Positions 1-8,459 of a stretch of DNA of 64,000 nt are shown in pieces. A program made the position numbers and the translations under genes. Every line of letters begins with the position of its first letter. Positions within the stretch are counted from its first letter, which is position 1. Under the pieces are notes generated by a model. It had not been told where the DNA came from. It saw only the letters and a list, made by a program, of their open reading frames with translations, and did not search any database. Where the stretch lies: the NCBI GenBank assembly GCA_965370045.1, contig CBDUSI010000003.1:13712-77711 (forward strand). The letters run 5' to 3'. This DNA is from CAZONU01 sp965370045. Lineage in GTDB: Bacteria > Planctomycetota > SZUA-567 > JAKLDR01.

Positions 1-769
1 CCCAAGACCAGCGCATGGCCTTGGCCCGGTCCCTGCGGAGAACGTCCTCGTAGGTCGCGCCCACGTCCTTGGGGTGCCCGATGGCCACCAGGGCGCCCTG
101 GTGCAGCAGAATGGCACGGTTGCAGAGCTCGTATATGGACTGAAATGCATGGGTCACGTACAGGACTGTTGCGCCGCCGGCCGCTATCTCGCGGATGCGG
201 TTGTAGCACTTCTCCGCGAAAAGCGCGTCTCCCACGGACAAGGCTTCGTCAATGATCAGGACGTCGGGCTCGACGCTGGCGGCCACCGAGAAGGTCAGCC
301 GGGCCTGCATCCCGCTGGAGTAGGTCCTGAAGGGCTGGTTGATCACCTCCCGCAGCTCGCTGAACTCGATGATGGAATCGACCTTGCTCTCGATCTCCTG
401 GCGGCTCATGCCCAGGCACAGGCCGCCCATGATAACGTTCTCGCGGCCGGTGTATTCGGGATGAAAGCCGGTGCCCAGTTCGAGGATCGCCGAGACCTTC
501 CCGTTGACCACGGCGTCGCCGGAGGTCTTGTCCAGCGTCCCGGCCAGGATCTTGAGCAGGGTGCTCTTGCCCGCGCCGTTGCGGCCGATGATCCCCACGA
601 CCTCGCCGCGCCGCACCTCGAAGGACACGTCCTTCAGCGCCCGGCACTCGGTGTGGCGCGGCCTGCGCGTGATCAGCTCCCAGAGCATGTCTCGCGGCCG
701 GGAATAGACCTTGAACCTCTTGGAGAGGCCCCGGACGCTTATGGCCACGTCGCCGCCCGCGCCGCTCAC
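1..769 (-). CDS. Polysaccharide ABC exporter ATP-binding protein (Wzt/TagH-like), 3' end outside window
   Basis: ATPase that would energise export of an undecaprenyl-linked polysaccharide across the inner membrane. The reading frame shows Walker A (GRNGAGKST), the ABC signature (YSSGMQARL) and Walker B (LIIDEAL), in the arrangement of the Wzt/TagH/RfbE subfamily. The GTG start at 769 overlaps the stop of the permease gene (GTGA), so the two are translationally coupled. The protein is open at base 1, so at least 256 residues are present and any C-terminal sugar-binding extension cannot be seen. A nodulation-type ABC ATPase is less likely because the permease partner is of the Wzm/TagG type. 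Confidence 0.9.
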   Translation of the reverse strand, partial: MSGAGGDVAISVRGLSKRFKVYSRPRDMLWELITRRPRHTECRALKDVSFEVRRGEVVGIIGRNGAGKSTLLKILAGTLDKTSGDAVVNGKVSAILELGTGFHPEYTGRENVIMGGLCLGMSRQEIESKVDSIIEFSELREVINQPFRTYSSGMQARLTFSVAASVEPDVLIIDEALSVGDALFAEKCYNRIREIAAGGATVLYVTHAFQSIYELCNRAILLHQGALVAIGHPKDVGATYEDVLRRDRAKAMRWSW

Positions 770-1593
770 AGCACGTTCCCGAACATTGGCTTGAGCCTGC
801 GAAAGGCCAGGTACCCCGCGTAGAAAGTCCCCAGGCTCAGCGCCGCGAAGACGCCCCAGGCCCAGGGGTGCTCGAATCTCCCGAAGTAGCAGGCGTCCTG
901 GTAGCACCAGACCATGTAGCTGAAGGGGTTGGCGTAGATGACCGGCTTGAACAGCGCGGGCACCTGGTCGGGCAAGTAGAACACCGGCATCAGGAAAACG
1001 CCGACGAAGGAGAAGACCTGGACGACGTCCTTCAAGTCGCGAAAATAAGCTCCGATGGATGACAAGAGAAAGCCAAGGCCGATCATCCCGATACACTGCA
1101 GGATCATCAGTACTGGCAGCAGCAGGTAAGTCCACCAGAGCCTGCCGTCCGGCGCCGCCAACACGTAGACGATCAGGGCAACCGTGCCTACGAGTTGCGG
1201 CAGCATTGAGGAGAGCGCGCCCTTTATCGGCAGCACTTCCAGCGGGAAGACCACCTGCTTGACCAGGTTGGCGTTAGAGGTGATCGCCGCCGCGTTCTTG
1301 TTCATGGATTCCTGTACGGCCAGCCAGGGCAGAAAGCCGCTGAGGAAGTAGATCGTGAAGAGCGCTTTGCTGCCTTCCATCTCCGCCTTGTGAACGATCA
1401 CGAAGAGGAAGAAGTAGACCGCCACGAGGATCAGCGGGTGACATACTGCCCAGGCCGCGCCCAGGATGTGCCGGGTGTAACGGTCCCGGACCTCCCGCTT
1501 GGTCATCTCCCAGGTGAGTTCGCGATGCCGGCTGGGCAGGCCGGCGAGTTCCCGGACCGCCGCCCAGTGGTCTCTGGGGCTCAGGAAGGCCAC
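766..1593 (-). CDS. Polysaccharide ABC exporter permease (Wzm/TagG-like)
   Basis: ABC-2 permease of about 275 aa, the usual size for Wzm. About six hydrophobic segments follow an amphipathic N-terminus (a TWEMTKREVRDRY stretch) typical of TagG/Wzm proteins. I chose the GTG at 1593, which overlaps the 3' end of the asparagine synthetase gene; an in-frame ATG about 90 nt downstream would remove the amphipathic helix. The open frame continues much further upstream but that part is only a shadow of asnB. It pairs with the adjacent ATPase to export the glycan made by this locus. Confidence 0.88.
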   Translation of the reverse strand: MAFLSPRDHWAAVRELAGLPSRHRELTWEMTKREVRDRYTRHILGAAWAVCHPLILVAVYFFLFVIVHKAEMEGSKALFTIYFLSGFLPWLAVQESMNKNAAAITSNANLVKQVVFPLEVLPIKGALSSMLPQLVGTVALIVYVLAAPDGRLWWTYLLLPVLMILQCIGMIGLGFLLSSIGAYFRDLKDVVQVFSFVGVFLMPVFYLPDQVPALFKPVIYANPFSYMVWCYQDACYFGRFEHPWAWGVFAALSLGTFYAGYLAFRRLKPMFGNVL

Positions 1594-3581
1594 GCTGTCA
1601 CTTTCTTGTCCACGAAATGCCGCTGGAGCCACTCCAGACTCAGCAGCGACCAGATCAGAAGCCGGTGATTGTGCTGTCCGTTGAAATGCTCGTCGAGCGT
1701 GCGTTTCACGCCCCCCTGGTCGAACCAGGGACGCGCCAGGGTTCGCTCGTCGAAGAGAATCTCCTTGATGTAATCCATTGACGGGCCGCGGTACCAGTTG
1801 GCGTCCGGCGGACTGAAGCCCTGCTTCTTCTGCTGGGTGTACTCCGGCGGCAGGAAGCGCTCCATGGCCCGGCGCAGCACCTGCTTGCCATCGGCGGTCT
1901 CCATGTGCGCGTCGTTCCGTTTGCGGCGGGTGTTCTCGACGTCCACCTTGTGGCTCGGCGGGATTGAAAGCGCGCAGGCCGCCAGGTCGTTGTCCAGGAA
2001 GGGCACCCGCGCCTCCAGCGAATGGGCGCTGCTCAGGCGGTCCTCGATGACCAGCAGCCCGTGCAGGAAGGTGGTGTAGTCGATGTAGAAGGCGCGGCGC
2101 AGCATGTTGCCAACGCGGTCGAGGCGCCCGTCGGGCTCCGGAGCGCCCCGGAGCATCTCGCCGAAGCGCTCCCGGGCTCCGGCCAGGCGGGGCCGAAGGT
2201 CCCCGGAGAAAATCTCCGGCAGGCGCTCGGGGGAAAGCAGCCGGTGCCAGTAGCGGAAGGCCCGCTTCTCGAAATCGTTCCCGTCCGGCGCGTCGATGAA
2301 CAGCCGGTAGCGCCAGGGGTAGCCGCCGAAGAGCTCGTCCCCGCCGCCGCCGGCGAGGCAGACCTTTACGAAGCGGCTGGCCAGCTTGGCGGTGTACCAG
2401 TTCTGGTGGCACATCCCGCAGCGGGGGTCGTCCAGGTGCCAGGTGAGCCGTTCCATCGCGGCGGGCATGTCCCCGGCGTGCAGGACCACGTCGTAGTGCT
2501 CGGTCTGGAGGATGTAGGAAAGCCGCTCGGCCTGCCGGCGCTCGTCAAAGCCCTGTTCGATGCCGTTGACGTTGGTCATGTCGAAGCCGCCGGTGAAGGT
2601 CAGGAGGCGCGGAATGTGCCGGCCGGCCACGGCCACGATCGACCCTGAGTCCATGCCGCCGGAAAGGTAGGAACCCACCTCGACGTCGGCCACCAGCTGG
2701 CGCTCGACGGCCTGCTCGAACAGATCGGCCACCCGCTCGGCGGAAGCCTCGGGACTCTCTTCCGAGAACTCGCCGGGGAACACCTCCACGTAGCGCCGCG
2801 GTTCGCTGGCCCCCGCCCCCGCTCTCCCGCCAACGGGAACCTCGAGATACGAGCCCTGGGGAAGCAGACGGATCCCCGAGAACAGCGTTTCCTCGCCGTA
2901 GAGGTTCTGGAAGGTCATGTAGGCGGCTATCGCGTCGGGGGAGAGCTGGGGTTCGACCAGGCCGCTGGCCAGGATGCCCTTTATCTCGCTGGCGAAGACC
3001 AGAAAATCCGCCGTCCGGGCGTAGTAGAGCGGCTTCACACCGAAGCGGTCGCGGGCCAGGGTGAGCATCCCCCGATCGCGGTCGAAGATCGCAAAGGCGA
3101 ACATGCCGTTGAGCAGCGGCAGCCCCTCGGCGCCGTGCTGCGCCCAGAGGTGCAGAATAACTTCCGCGTCGGTCCGTGAGCGAAAGACGCGCCCGGCGGC
3201 GCCCAGTTGCGACCTGAGCTCCTGGAAGTTGTAGACCTCGCCGTTGTAGGAGAGCCACAGACGCTGGCCCGGGCCGCTCATCGGCTGGTGGCCGGCGGGC
3301 GAGAGGTCGATGATCGCCAGCCGCCGGTGGCCGAGGGCCAGGTCGAAGTCGTGGCCGGCCAGTTCCTCGCGGCAGCGGCCCTCTCCGAGGGGCGGCAGGT
3401 CTTCGTTGGAGTGGCGGAACTCCGGGTCAGTGAAAGCGCAGCATCCGCTGTCGTCTCTCCGGAAGAAGGCGTAACCGGCATCGTCGGGCCCGCGGTGGGC
3501 CATGACGTCGCACATGGCCTTGATCCGGTCCGTGGGAACCGGACGGTCGCCGAGCCTGACGATTCCCGCTATGCCGCACAC
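1581..3581 (-). CDS. asnB: Asparagine synthetase B-type glutamine amidotransferase
   Basis: Glutamine-hydrolysing amidotransferase of 666 aa. The N-terminus MCGIAG exposes Cys2 as class II glutaminase nucleophile. The glutaminase domain spans about 1-250, followed by an ATP-pyrophosphatase synthetase domain with the PP-loop SGGMDSG at 307-313. Free AsnB makes asparagine, but copies inside polysaccharide clusters are commonly thought to amidate sugar carboxylates or attached amino acids. Its place between an ABC exporter and a transglutaminase-like protein suggests the modification role, which is inference. It is separated by 1 nt from the stop of the transglutaminase-like gene upstream. Confidence 0.9.
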   Translation of the reverse strand: MCGIAGIVRLGDRPVPTDRIKAMCDVMAHRGPDDAGYAFFRRDDSGCCAFTDPEFRHSNEDLPPLGEGRCREELAGHDFDLALGHRRLAIIDLSPAGHQPMSGPGQRLWLSYNGEVYNFQELRSQLGAAGRVFRSRTDAEVILHLWAQHGAEGLPLLNGMFAFAIFDRDRGMLTLARDRFGVKPLYYARTADFLVFASEIKGILASGLVEPQLSPDAIAAYMTFQNLYGEETLFSGIRLLPQGSYLEVPVGGRAGAGASEPRRYVEVFPGEFSEESPEASAERVADLFEQAVERQLVADVEVGSYLSGGMDSGSIVAVAGRHIPRLLTFTGGFDMTNVNGIEQGFDERRQAERLSYILQTEHYDVVLHAGDMPAAMERLTWHLDDPRCGMCHQNWYTAKLASRFVKVCLAGGGGDELFGGYPWRYRLFIDAPDGNDFEKRAFRYWHRLLSPERLPEIFSGDLRPRLAGARERFGEMLRGAPEPDGRLDRVGNMLRRAFYIDYTTFLHGLLVIEDRLSSAHSLEARVPFLDNDLAACALSIPPSHKVDVENTRRKRNDAHMETADGKQVLRRAMERFLPPEYTQQKKQGFSPPDANWYRGPSMDYIKEILFDERTLARPWFDQGGVKRTLDEHFNGQHNHRLLIWSLLSLEWLQRHFVDKKVTAWPS

Positions 3582-3582
3582 G

Positions 3583-5013
3583 CTATTTCTTCCCCCCCGC
3601 AGCGGCCCTGTCCTTCAGCTTGCCTTTCGTTTCTCGCAGGTCGACCACGAAATGCGTGCGGCTCCAGGGGGACACCCGAGCGCCGCGAAAACTCTTTGGC
3701 TGCTCGGTCACGGGAGCCAGGCGGATGCCGGGTCCAATAACATATCGGGCCCGACAGTGAATCTTCAGCTCGTCGGGGATGACCTCGTCCACTCCGTAGT
3801 TCCGCGACAGCTTCGGCAGCTTCCAGTCCAGCCCGTAGTTCGACTCCCGGGCGTCGAGTTTCTCGCCCTTGACCATGCCCTTCCTGCCCATGTAGTCGAG
3901 ATAGGTCCGCCGGTCGAACTGGTCCTGGAGGTAGACGGCATCGCCGTAGACGGCATGGTCAAACTGCTTCTCCACCTTGAAGACCAAGACGCGCGGGCCC
4001 AGGTTCTTCTGGCCGATTTCGCGGGCGCTGTGGCGACAGAGGGGCACGTCATAGTACGGGTCGACGTAGCGCCACTTGCCGTCGAGATGGACTTCGAGCG
4101 CGGAGTGCCCGCGGTCGGGATATATCGGCTCCAGGCGCGGGCAATACCCGGCCACGCCCCTGCAGCGCAGTCCCTGGTACTCCAGGAAGGCGGCCAGGAG
4201 CCCGTTGACGTGTCCGCACTCTCCGAGGCCCCGCTTGAACGTGTCCAGGGGCTTTCTCATCCAGGTATCGCTCGCCCAGGAATACGTCTGGCGCACGTAG
4301 GAGAAGGTTTCTCTGACTGCTTCCTCCCTGGAAAGTCCCAGACCCAGCGCGACGGCCTGCTTCTGAAGTTCCTCCTTGTTGAGCTTGGCGCGATCACGCG
4401 GCAGACGCAACAAGAAGGCGCGGAAGGGAAGCTTGACTCGCGGTCCGCCACCGATGTCGCTGCGATGCTGGCTGCGGGTCATGGAGTAGTATCTTCCCCG
4501 GGGAGAGTCGAGGTCTTCGGAAAGAGTGAGCGGAAGAAGCAGAGGCATTCTGACCAGGTTGGGGCTGTCGAAGTCCTTGGACGTATCCAGTTCGAAGTAG
4601 TATATGGTGTTGAGTTCGGCGACGCCCTTCGTGAAGCTTGCCGCCAGCGCCTGCCTGTCCACCGGCGCAACTCTTATCAGCGGATGAAGGTCCCGAACGA
4701 CGGCGCCCCTTCGTGGCGGAGAGACAAACTTGAGCTTGGGAAGGGACGTGTCCGGGTAGGCCACCTGGAACGTCAGGAAGTAGCGACTGTAATCTCCCTC
4801 CGTGTACAGGACCTTGTCGGACTTCTTGACCAGGCGAGACCTGAGGTCCGCCGCCTCTGCTTCCAGGCGTCCGCGGTCCGTCCTGAGAGCCTTGTGTTTG
4901 GCTCGGGAAGTCTTGTATTTCATCCGGTAGAGGTGCGCGGTCCAGCCCAACGCCGCAATAGCGGCGACGGCCGCGGCAGCTGCGCTCCAGGGCAGTACCC
5001 GACGAAGTCTCAT
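3583..5013 (-). CDS. Membrane-anchored transglutaminase-like protein
   Basis: 476 aa from the ATG at 5013, which has a GAGGG ribosome site; longer in-frame starts lack support. A short basic N-terminus precedes one transmembrane helix (about residues 8-27) and a charged, probably coiled-coil segment (30-65). The C-terminal half carries a transglutaminase-core triad: Cys266 in GECGH, His303 in GHSALEV and Asp318 in YVDPYYD. The catalytic part should face the periplasm. Substrate unknown; bacterial members act as peptidases, ligases or amidases. Its location next to asnB and an epimerase suggests a role in decorating or attaching the exported polysaccharide (inference). Confidence 0.75.
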   Translation of the reverse strand: MRLRRVLPWSAAAAAVAAIAALGWTAHLYRMKYKTSRAKHKALRTDRGRLEAEAADLRSRLVKKSDKVLYTEGDYSRYFLTFQVAYPDTSLPKLKFVSPPRRGAVVRDLHPLIRVAPVDRQALAASFTKGVAELNTIYYFELDTSKDFDSPNLVRMPLLLPLTLSEDLDSPRGRYYSMTRSQHRSDIGGGPRVKLPFRAFLLRLPRDRAKLNKEELQKQAVALGLGLSREEAVRETFSYVRQTYSWASDTWMRKPLDTFKRGLGECGHVNGLLAAFLEYQGLRCRGVAGYCPRLEPIYPDRGHSALEVHLDGKWRYVDPYYDVPLCRHSAREIGQKNLGPRVLVFKVEKQFDHAVYGDAVYLQDQFDRRTYLDYMGRKGMVKGEKLDARESNYGLDWKLPKLSRNYGVDEVIPDELKIHCRARYVIGPGIRLAPVTEQPKSFRGARVSPWSRTHFVVDLRETKGKLKDRAAAGGKK

Positions 5014-5050
5014 GTTACCCTCGGTCGCCAAGGGATAGCCGTGCCCCAGG

Positions 5051-6037
5051 CTACGGCGTCTTGCGCGACAACTCCACGGTGTCTCTGTGGTTCCGGCGCC
5101 ACTCGACCAGCCGCTGCATTCCTTCGCGAAGATCCACACTCCACTTGAAGCCCAGGTCGCGTTCGGCCGCTTCGGTTGAGCCGACGCGGTTGGTCACGAA
5201 GGTCCGCCCCGCGGGCTGGTATTCGATCTCCAGGTCCGAGCCGCGGAGGCTCAGGAGCAGCTCGGCCAGTTCCCGGATGGAGGTCTTGACCCCCCGGCCC
5301 ACGTTGTAGAGGCCGAAGGGCGCCTCGCTCTTGAGCGCGCAGATGTTGGCCCGGGCCACGTCGGAAACCTCGACGAAGTCGTAGGCCTGGGCACCGTCGC
5401 CGAATACTTTGGGCCGCTCGCCGCGGTCGATGCAGTCCAGTATCTTCATCATCACCGCGATGTAGGCCCCGCGGTAGTCCTGCCGCGGGCCGTAGACGTT
5501 CATGTACCTGAGGCCCACGCCCTGGAGCCCGTAACGCTTGTGAAAGGACCTGAGCATGTGCTCGCCGGCGATCTTGGTCGCGCCGTAGAAGGTCCAGTTG
5601 TTGTAGGGATGGGCCTCGGTCATGGGCTCCTCGGCCGCGTCGCCGTAGACCGAGGCCGAGCTGGAGTAGACCAGCCGCTCCACCCCGTGCTTCACGCAGG
5701 CCTGGAGCACGTTGAAAGTGCCGCGCACGTTGACCTCGAAAGCCGACTCCGGGAACTCGTGGCAGTGCAGCAGCCACAGCGCGGCCAGGTGCACCACGGC
5801 ATCAACGCCCTCGAAGGCCTGGTCCAGAATGTCGGTCTGGCAGATGTCGCCGCCGAGCGGGAAGACGCCGCAGCGCTTATCCTTGAGAGCCTCGGCGAGG
5901 TTCTCGCGGGTGCCGCGCACGAAGTTGTCGTAGACCACCACCTCGCGCACCGGCTCGGCCAGCAGCTGCTCAATGACGTGCGACCCGATCAGGCCCGCGC
6001 CGCCGATCACGAGAATCTTCTTATCCCCAATATCCAC
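5051..6037 (-). CDS. NAD-dependent epimerase/dehydratase (UDP-sugar epimerase-like SDR)
   Basis: Extended short-chain dehydrogenase of 328 aa. The NAD-binding motif GGAGLIGSH lies at residues 15-23, the conserved serine is in YSSSASVYG, and the catalytic Tyr-Lys pair is in YGATK. It is most like the GalE/WbpP group acting on nucleotide sugars, but which carbon is altered cannot be read from sequence. It is the first gene of the minus-strand block epimerase, transglutaminase, asnB, Wzm, Wzt, and is transcribed divergently from the GT4 gene. Confidence 0.85.
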   Translation of the reverse strand: MDIGDKKILVIGGAGLIGSHVIEQLLAEPVREVVVYDNFVRGTRENLAEALKDKRCGVFPLGGDICQTDILDQAFEGVDAVVHLAALWLLHCHEFPESAFEVNVRGTFNVLQACVKHGVERLVYSSSASVYGDAAEEPMTEAHPYNNWTFYGATKIAGEHMLRSFHKRYGLQGVGLRYMNVYGPRQDYRGAYIAVMMKILDCIDRGERPKVFGDGAQAYDFVEVSDVARANICALKSEAPFGLYNVGRGVKTSIRELAELLLSLRGSDLEIEYQPAGRTFVTNRVGSTEAAERDLGFKWSVDLREGMQRLVEWRRNHRDTVELSRKTP

Positions 6038-6110
6038 AGCCGGTTAGCATCCCCCCTTCGTGCTGCCAGCGCAGTTCCCGGTTTGGCGGTCGTGAGGGCT
6101 CCGCCTAATC

Positions 6111-6138
6111 TTGGCGATTCTATCGGCCTGCGTATTAG
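6111..6138 (+). promoter_or_regulatory. Possible sigma70-type promoter for the GT4 gene
   Basis: TTGGCG at 6111-6116 and TATTAG at 6133-6138 are separated by 16 nt inside the 159-nt gap between divergent genes. The boxes are weak matches, so this is only a candidate start site about 50 nt ahead of the GTG at 6197. Confidence 0.25.
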
Positions 6139-6196
6139 AATCAAGCGAGGGCGAACACGGCTTGCAAATCCCGCCGCGGTTCGCGATAAGTACGGC

Positions 6197-7447
6197 GTGA
6201 CGCAGAAACGCATCCTGATGCTCACGCCGGACGTTTACTACCTCGACCGGCGCATCGTGCAGGAGGCCGGATCCCTGGCCTCCCGGGGATGTCGGGTCGA
6301 CATCTATCCCACCAATCCCGCCCTGCGGACCGACGGCGCCTCCCTTCCCGAGGAGGTGAGCCTGCTGGCCAATCCTCGCGAGGGCCGGGGGCCGGCGGGC
6401 CTTGCGGTGAAGCTTCGCGGCCTCAAGCGCTTCCTCAGCGAGGCCTCCCCGGCGCTGCACCGCATGACGGATTCCCTGCATCACTGGGCGGTGGACCGCT
6501 GCCAGCAGATCGTTTCCGGCAACCTGCCGTTTCTCATCTCGCGGGAGAAATACGACGGCGTCTTCGCCCACGACATTCCCGTGCTGCCCCTGGCCGCGCG
6601 CCTCAAGCGGGAATGGAACTGCGCGCTGGTCTGCGACCTGCACGAGATCTTCCCGGAGATGGAGGAGACCTTCACCTCGACGCGCGCCCGGAACTACTGG
6701 CGGTCCGTCGAGAAGGAATATCTGCCGTCCGCCGACGGCATCATCTGCGTCAATGAAGCCGTGCAGGACTACGTCCGCGAGCGCTACGCGCCGAAAGCAC
6801 CGGGCATCGTCCTGCACAACGCCGCGCCCTACGTGGAGCCCGCGGGTTTGAGCGGCGCCTCGATTCGCGAGCTTTATCCCGTGCCCGAAGGCGCGCGTGT
6901 CCTGGTTTACGTCGGAACCCTCATTCAGCACAGGAACCTGGAAACCCTGGTGGCCGGTTTCGAGCGGGCCGCTCCTGAGGGTTGGGTTTTGGCCTTCCTG
7001 GGCACGGGCCCGCTGGCCGGGCGCCTGGGGCGCCTGATCGACCGCCCGGGCCTGGCCGGCAAGGTGTTTCTGGGAAAGGACGTTCGCCAGGACGACGTGG
7101 TCAAGGTGGCCGGCTCGGCGGACGCCGGAGTGATCCCCTATCAGGCGGTGGGCTACAACCACCGAATCGCCACGCCCAACAAGCTCTTTGAGTACGCCCA
7201 GGCCCGCCTGCCGATACTGGCCTCCGACTTGCCGATGATCGCCCGGCTCCTGGCCGCGAACGGCAACGGGGTCTGCGGCGATATGTCCACGCCGGAGGCG
7301 GCCGCCGGCACGCTGCGGCGCTTTCTCAGTGAAGAATCGGGGAAGATTACCCCGGAGGTCCTGGAGCGCGCCGCGCGGGAGCTTTCCTGGGAGGAGGAGG
7401 AACCCCGGCTCCTGGAGCTGGTCGATCAGTTACTGCCGGCTTCCTGA
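6197..7447 (+). CDS. Glycosyltransferase, GT4-like (GT-B fold)
   Basis: 416 aa from the GTG at 6197 (an ATG seven codons later is the alternative). An N-terminal segment with YLDRRIVQEAGSLASRG resembles the acceptor domain of GT4 enzymes. The C-terminal half has the donor-domain pattern LVYVGTL, then VAGSADAGVIPY and a conserved PNKLFEYAQARLPILAS stretch, where the nucleotide sugar is bound. It lies alone on the plus strand inside the polysaccharide locus and probably adds one residue to the lipid-linked glycan. Donor and acceptor sugars are not predictable. Confidence 0.82.
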   Translation: MTQKRILMLTPDVYYLDRRIVQEAGSLASRGCRVDIYPTNPALRTDGASLPEEVSLLANPREGRGPAGLAVKLRGLKRFLSEASPALHRMTDSLHHWAVDRCQQIVSGNLPFLISREKYDGVFAHDIPVLPLAARLKREWNCALVCDLHEIFPEMEETFTSTRARNYWRSVEKEYLPSADGIICVNEAVQDYVRERYAPKAPGIVLHNAAPYVEPAGLSGASIRELYPVPEGARVLVYVGTLIQHRNLETLVAGFERAAPEGWVLAFLGTGPLAGRLGRLIDRPGLAGKVFLGKDVRQDDVVKVAGSADAGVIPYQAVGYNHRIATPNKLFEYAQARLPILASDLPMIARLLAANGNGVCGDMSTPEAAAGTLRRFLSEESGKITPEVLERAARELSWEEEEPRLLELVDQLLPAS

Positions 7448-7460
7448 CCTTGCCGTCTAG

Positions 7461-8459
7461 CTAGCCGTCTATGCGGTCGCCGCCCTTGACCGGCTTCCAC
7501 CAACCGGGGTTCTCGCGATACCAGCGGACGGTTTCGACCAGCGCCTTTGGCCAGGCCGAGCGCGTCGGGCGCCAGCCCAGCTCGCGCTCTATCTTGGAGC
7601 AGTCAAGGGCGTAGCGCAGGTCGTGGCCGGGGCGGTCGGCGACGTGTTCGATCATCTCCTCGCCGTGGCCGGTGATTTCCAGAATGGCGCGGGTTAATTC
7701 CAAGTTGGTGCGACCGTTGTCCGCGCCGATGTTGTAGGTCTCTCCGGCCCGGCCGCGCTCCAGAACGGCGAGCAGCGCCTCGCAGTTATCCTCGACGTGC
7801 AGCCAGTCGCGCACGTTGCGGCCGTCGCCGTAGAGCGGGACCTTCTTGCCTTCCAGCAGATTGGTCGCGAAGAGGGGGATGACCTTCTCCGGGAGTTGGT
7901 AGGGGCCGAAGTTGTTCGAGGAACGCGTGATTATCGCATCGAGATCGAAAGTCCGGTGGCAGGCACGGACCAGCATATCCGCCGCAGCCTTGCTGGCGGC
8001 ATACGGGTTATTGGGCCTGAGCGGAGAGTCCTCCGTGAACTTGAGCGTCGGGCCTTCCAGCGGCAGACTGCCGTAGACTTCGTCAGTGCCCACCTGCACG
8101 AAACGCCGGCCGCCGGCGCGACGGGCGGCGTCCAGCAGCGTCTGGGTTCCCCCGACGTTGGTCCTGACGAAGGGCCGGGAATCCACTATCGAACGATCCA
8201 CGTGGCTCTCGGCCGCGAGGTGCACTACTGCCGAGCACTCGGCCATCAGATCCTCGACCAGGGCCGCGTCGCAGACGTCCCCGCGGACGAAGCGGTGGCG
8301 CTTCTCGCCCTCTAGATCGGCGAGATTTTCCAGCCTGCCGGCATAAGTCAGCGCGTCGAGGTTGATAACGGCCACGCCGGGCCGCTCGCGGAGCAGGAAG
8401 CGCACGAAGTTCGAGCCGATGAAGCCGGCGCCCCCGGTGACCAGAACCGTGTTGCTCAT
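7461..8459 (-). CDS. rmlB: dTDP-glucose 4,6-dehydratase
   Basis: 332 aa, the usual RmlB size. Features are VTGGAGFIGSN at the N-terminus, the diagnostic DALTYAGRLENL segment, HLAAESHVDRSI, and the catalytic YAASK. It converts dTDP-glucose to dTDP-4-keto-6-deoxyglucose, the precursor of rhamnose and other 6-deoxy sugars. RmlA, RmlC and RmlD are not in this window, so the end product is unknown. The ATG at 8459 overlaps the stop of the ligase/polymerase gene by 4 nt; the gene converges on the GT4 gene with only 13 nt between them. Confidence 0.92.
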   Translation of the reverse strand: MSNTVLVTGGAGFIGSNFVRFLLRERPGVAVINLDALTYAGRLENLADLEGEKRHRFVRGDVCDAALVEDLMAECSAVVHLAAESHVDRSIVDSRPFVRTNVGGTQTLLDAARRAGGRRFVQVGTDEVYGSLPLEGPTLKFTEDSPLRPNNPYAASKAAADMLVRACHRTFDLDAIITRSSNNFGPYQLPEKVIPLFATNLLEGKKVPLYGDGRNVRDWLHVEDNCEALLAVLERGRAGETYNIGADNGRTNLELTRAILEITGHGEEMIEHVADRPGHDLRYALDCSKIERELGWRPTRSAWPKALVETVRWYRENPGWWKPVKGGDRIDG

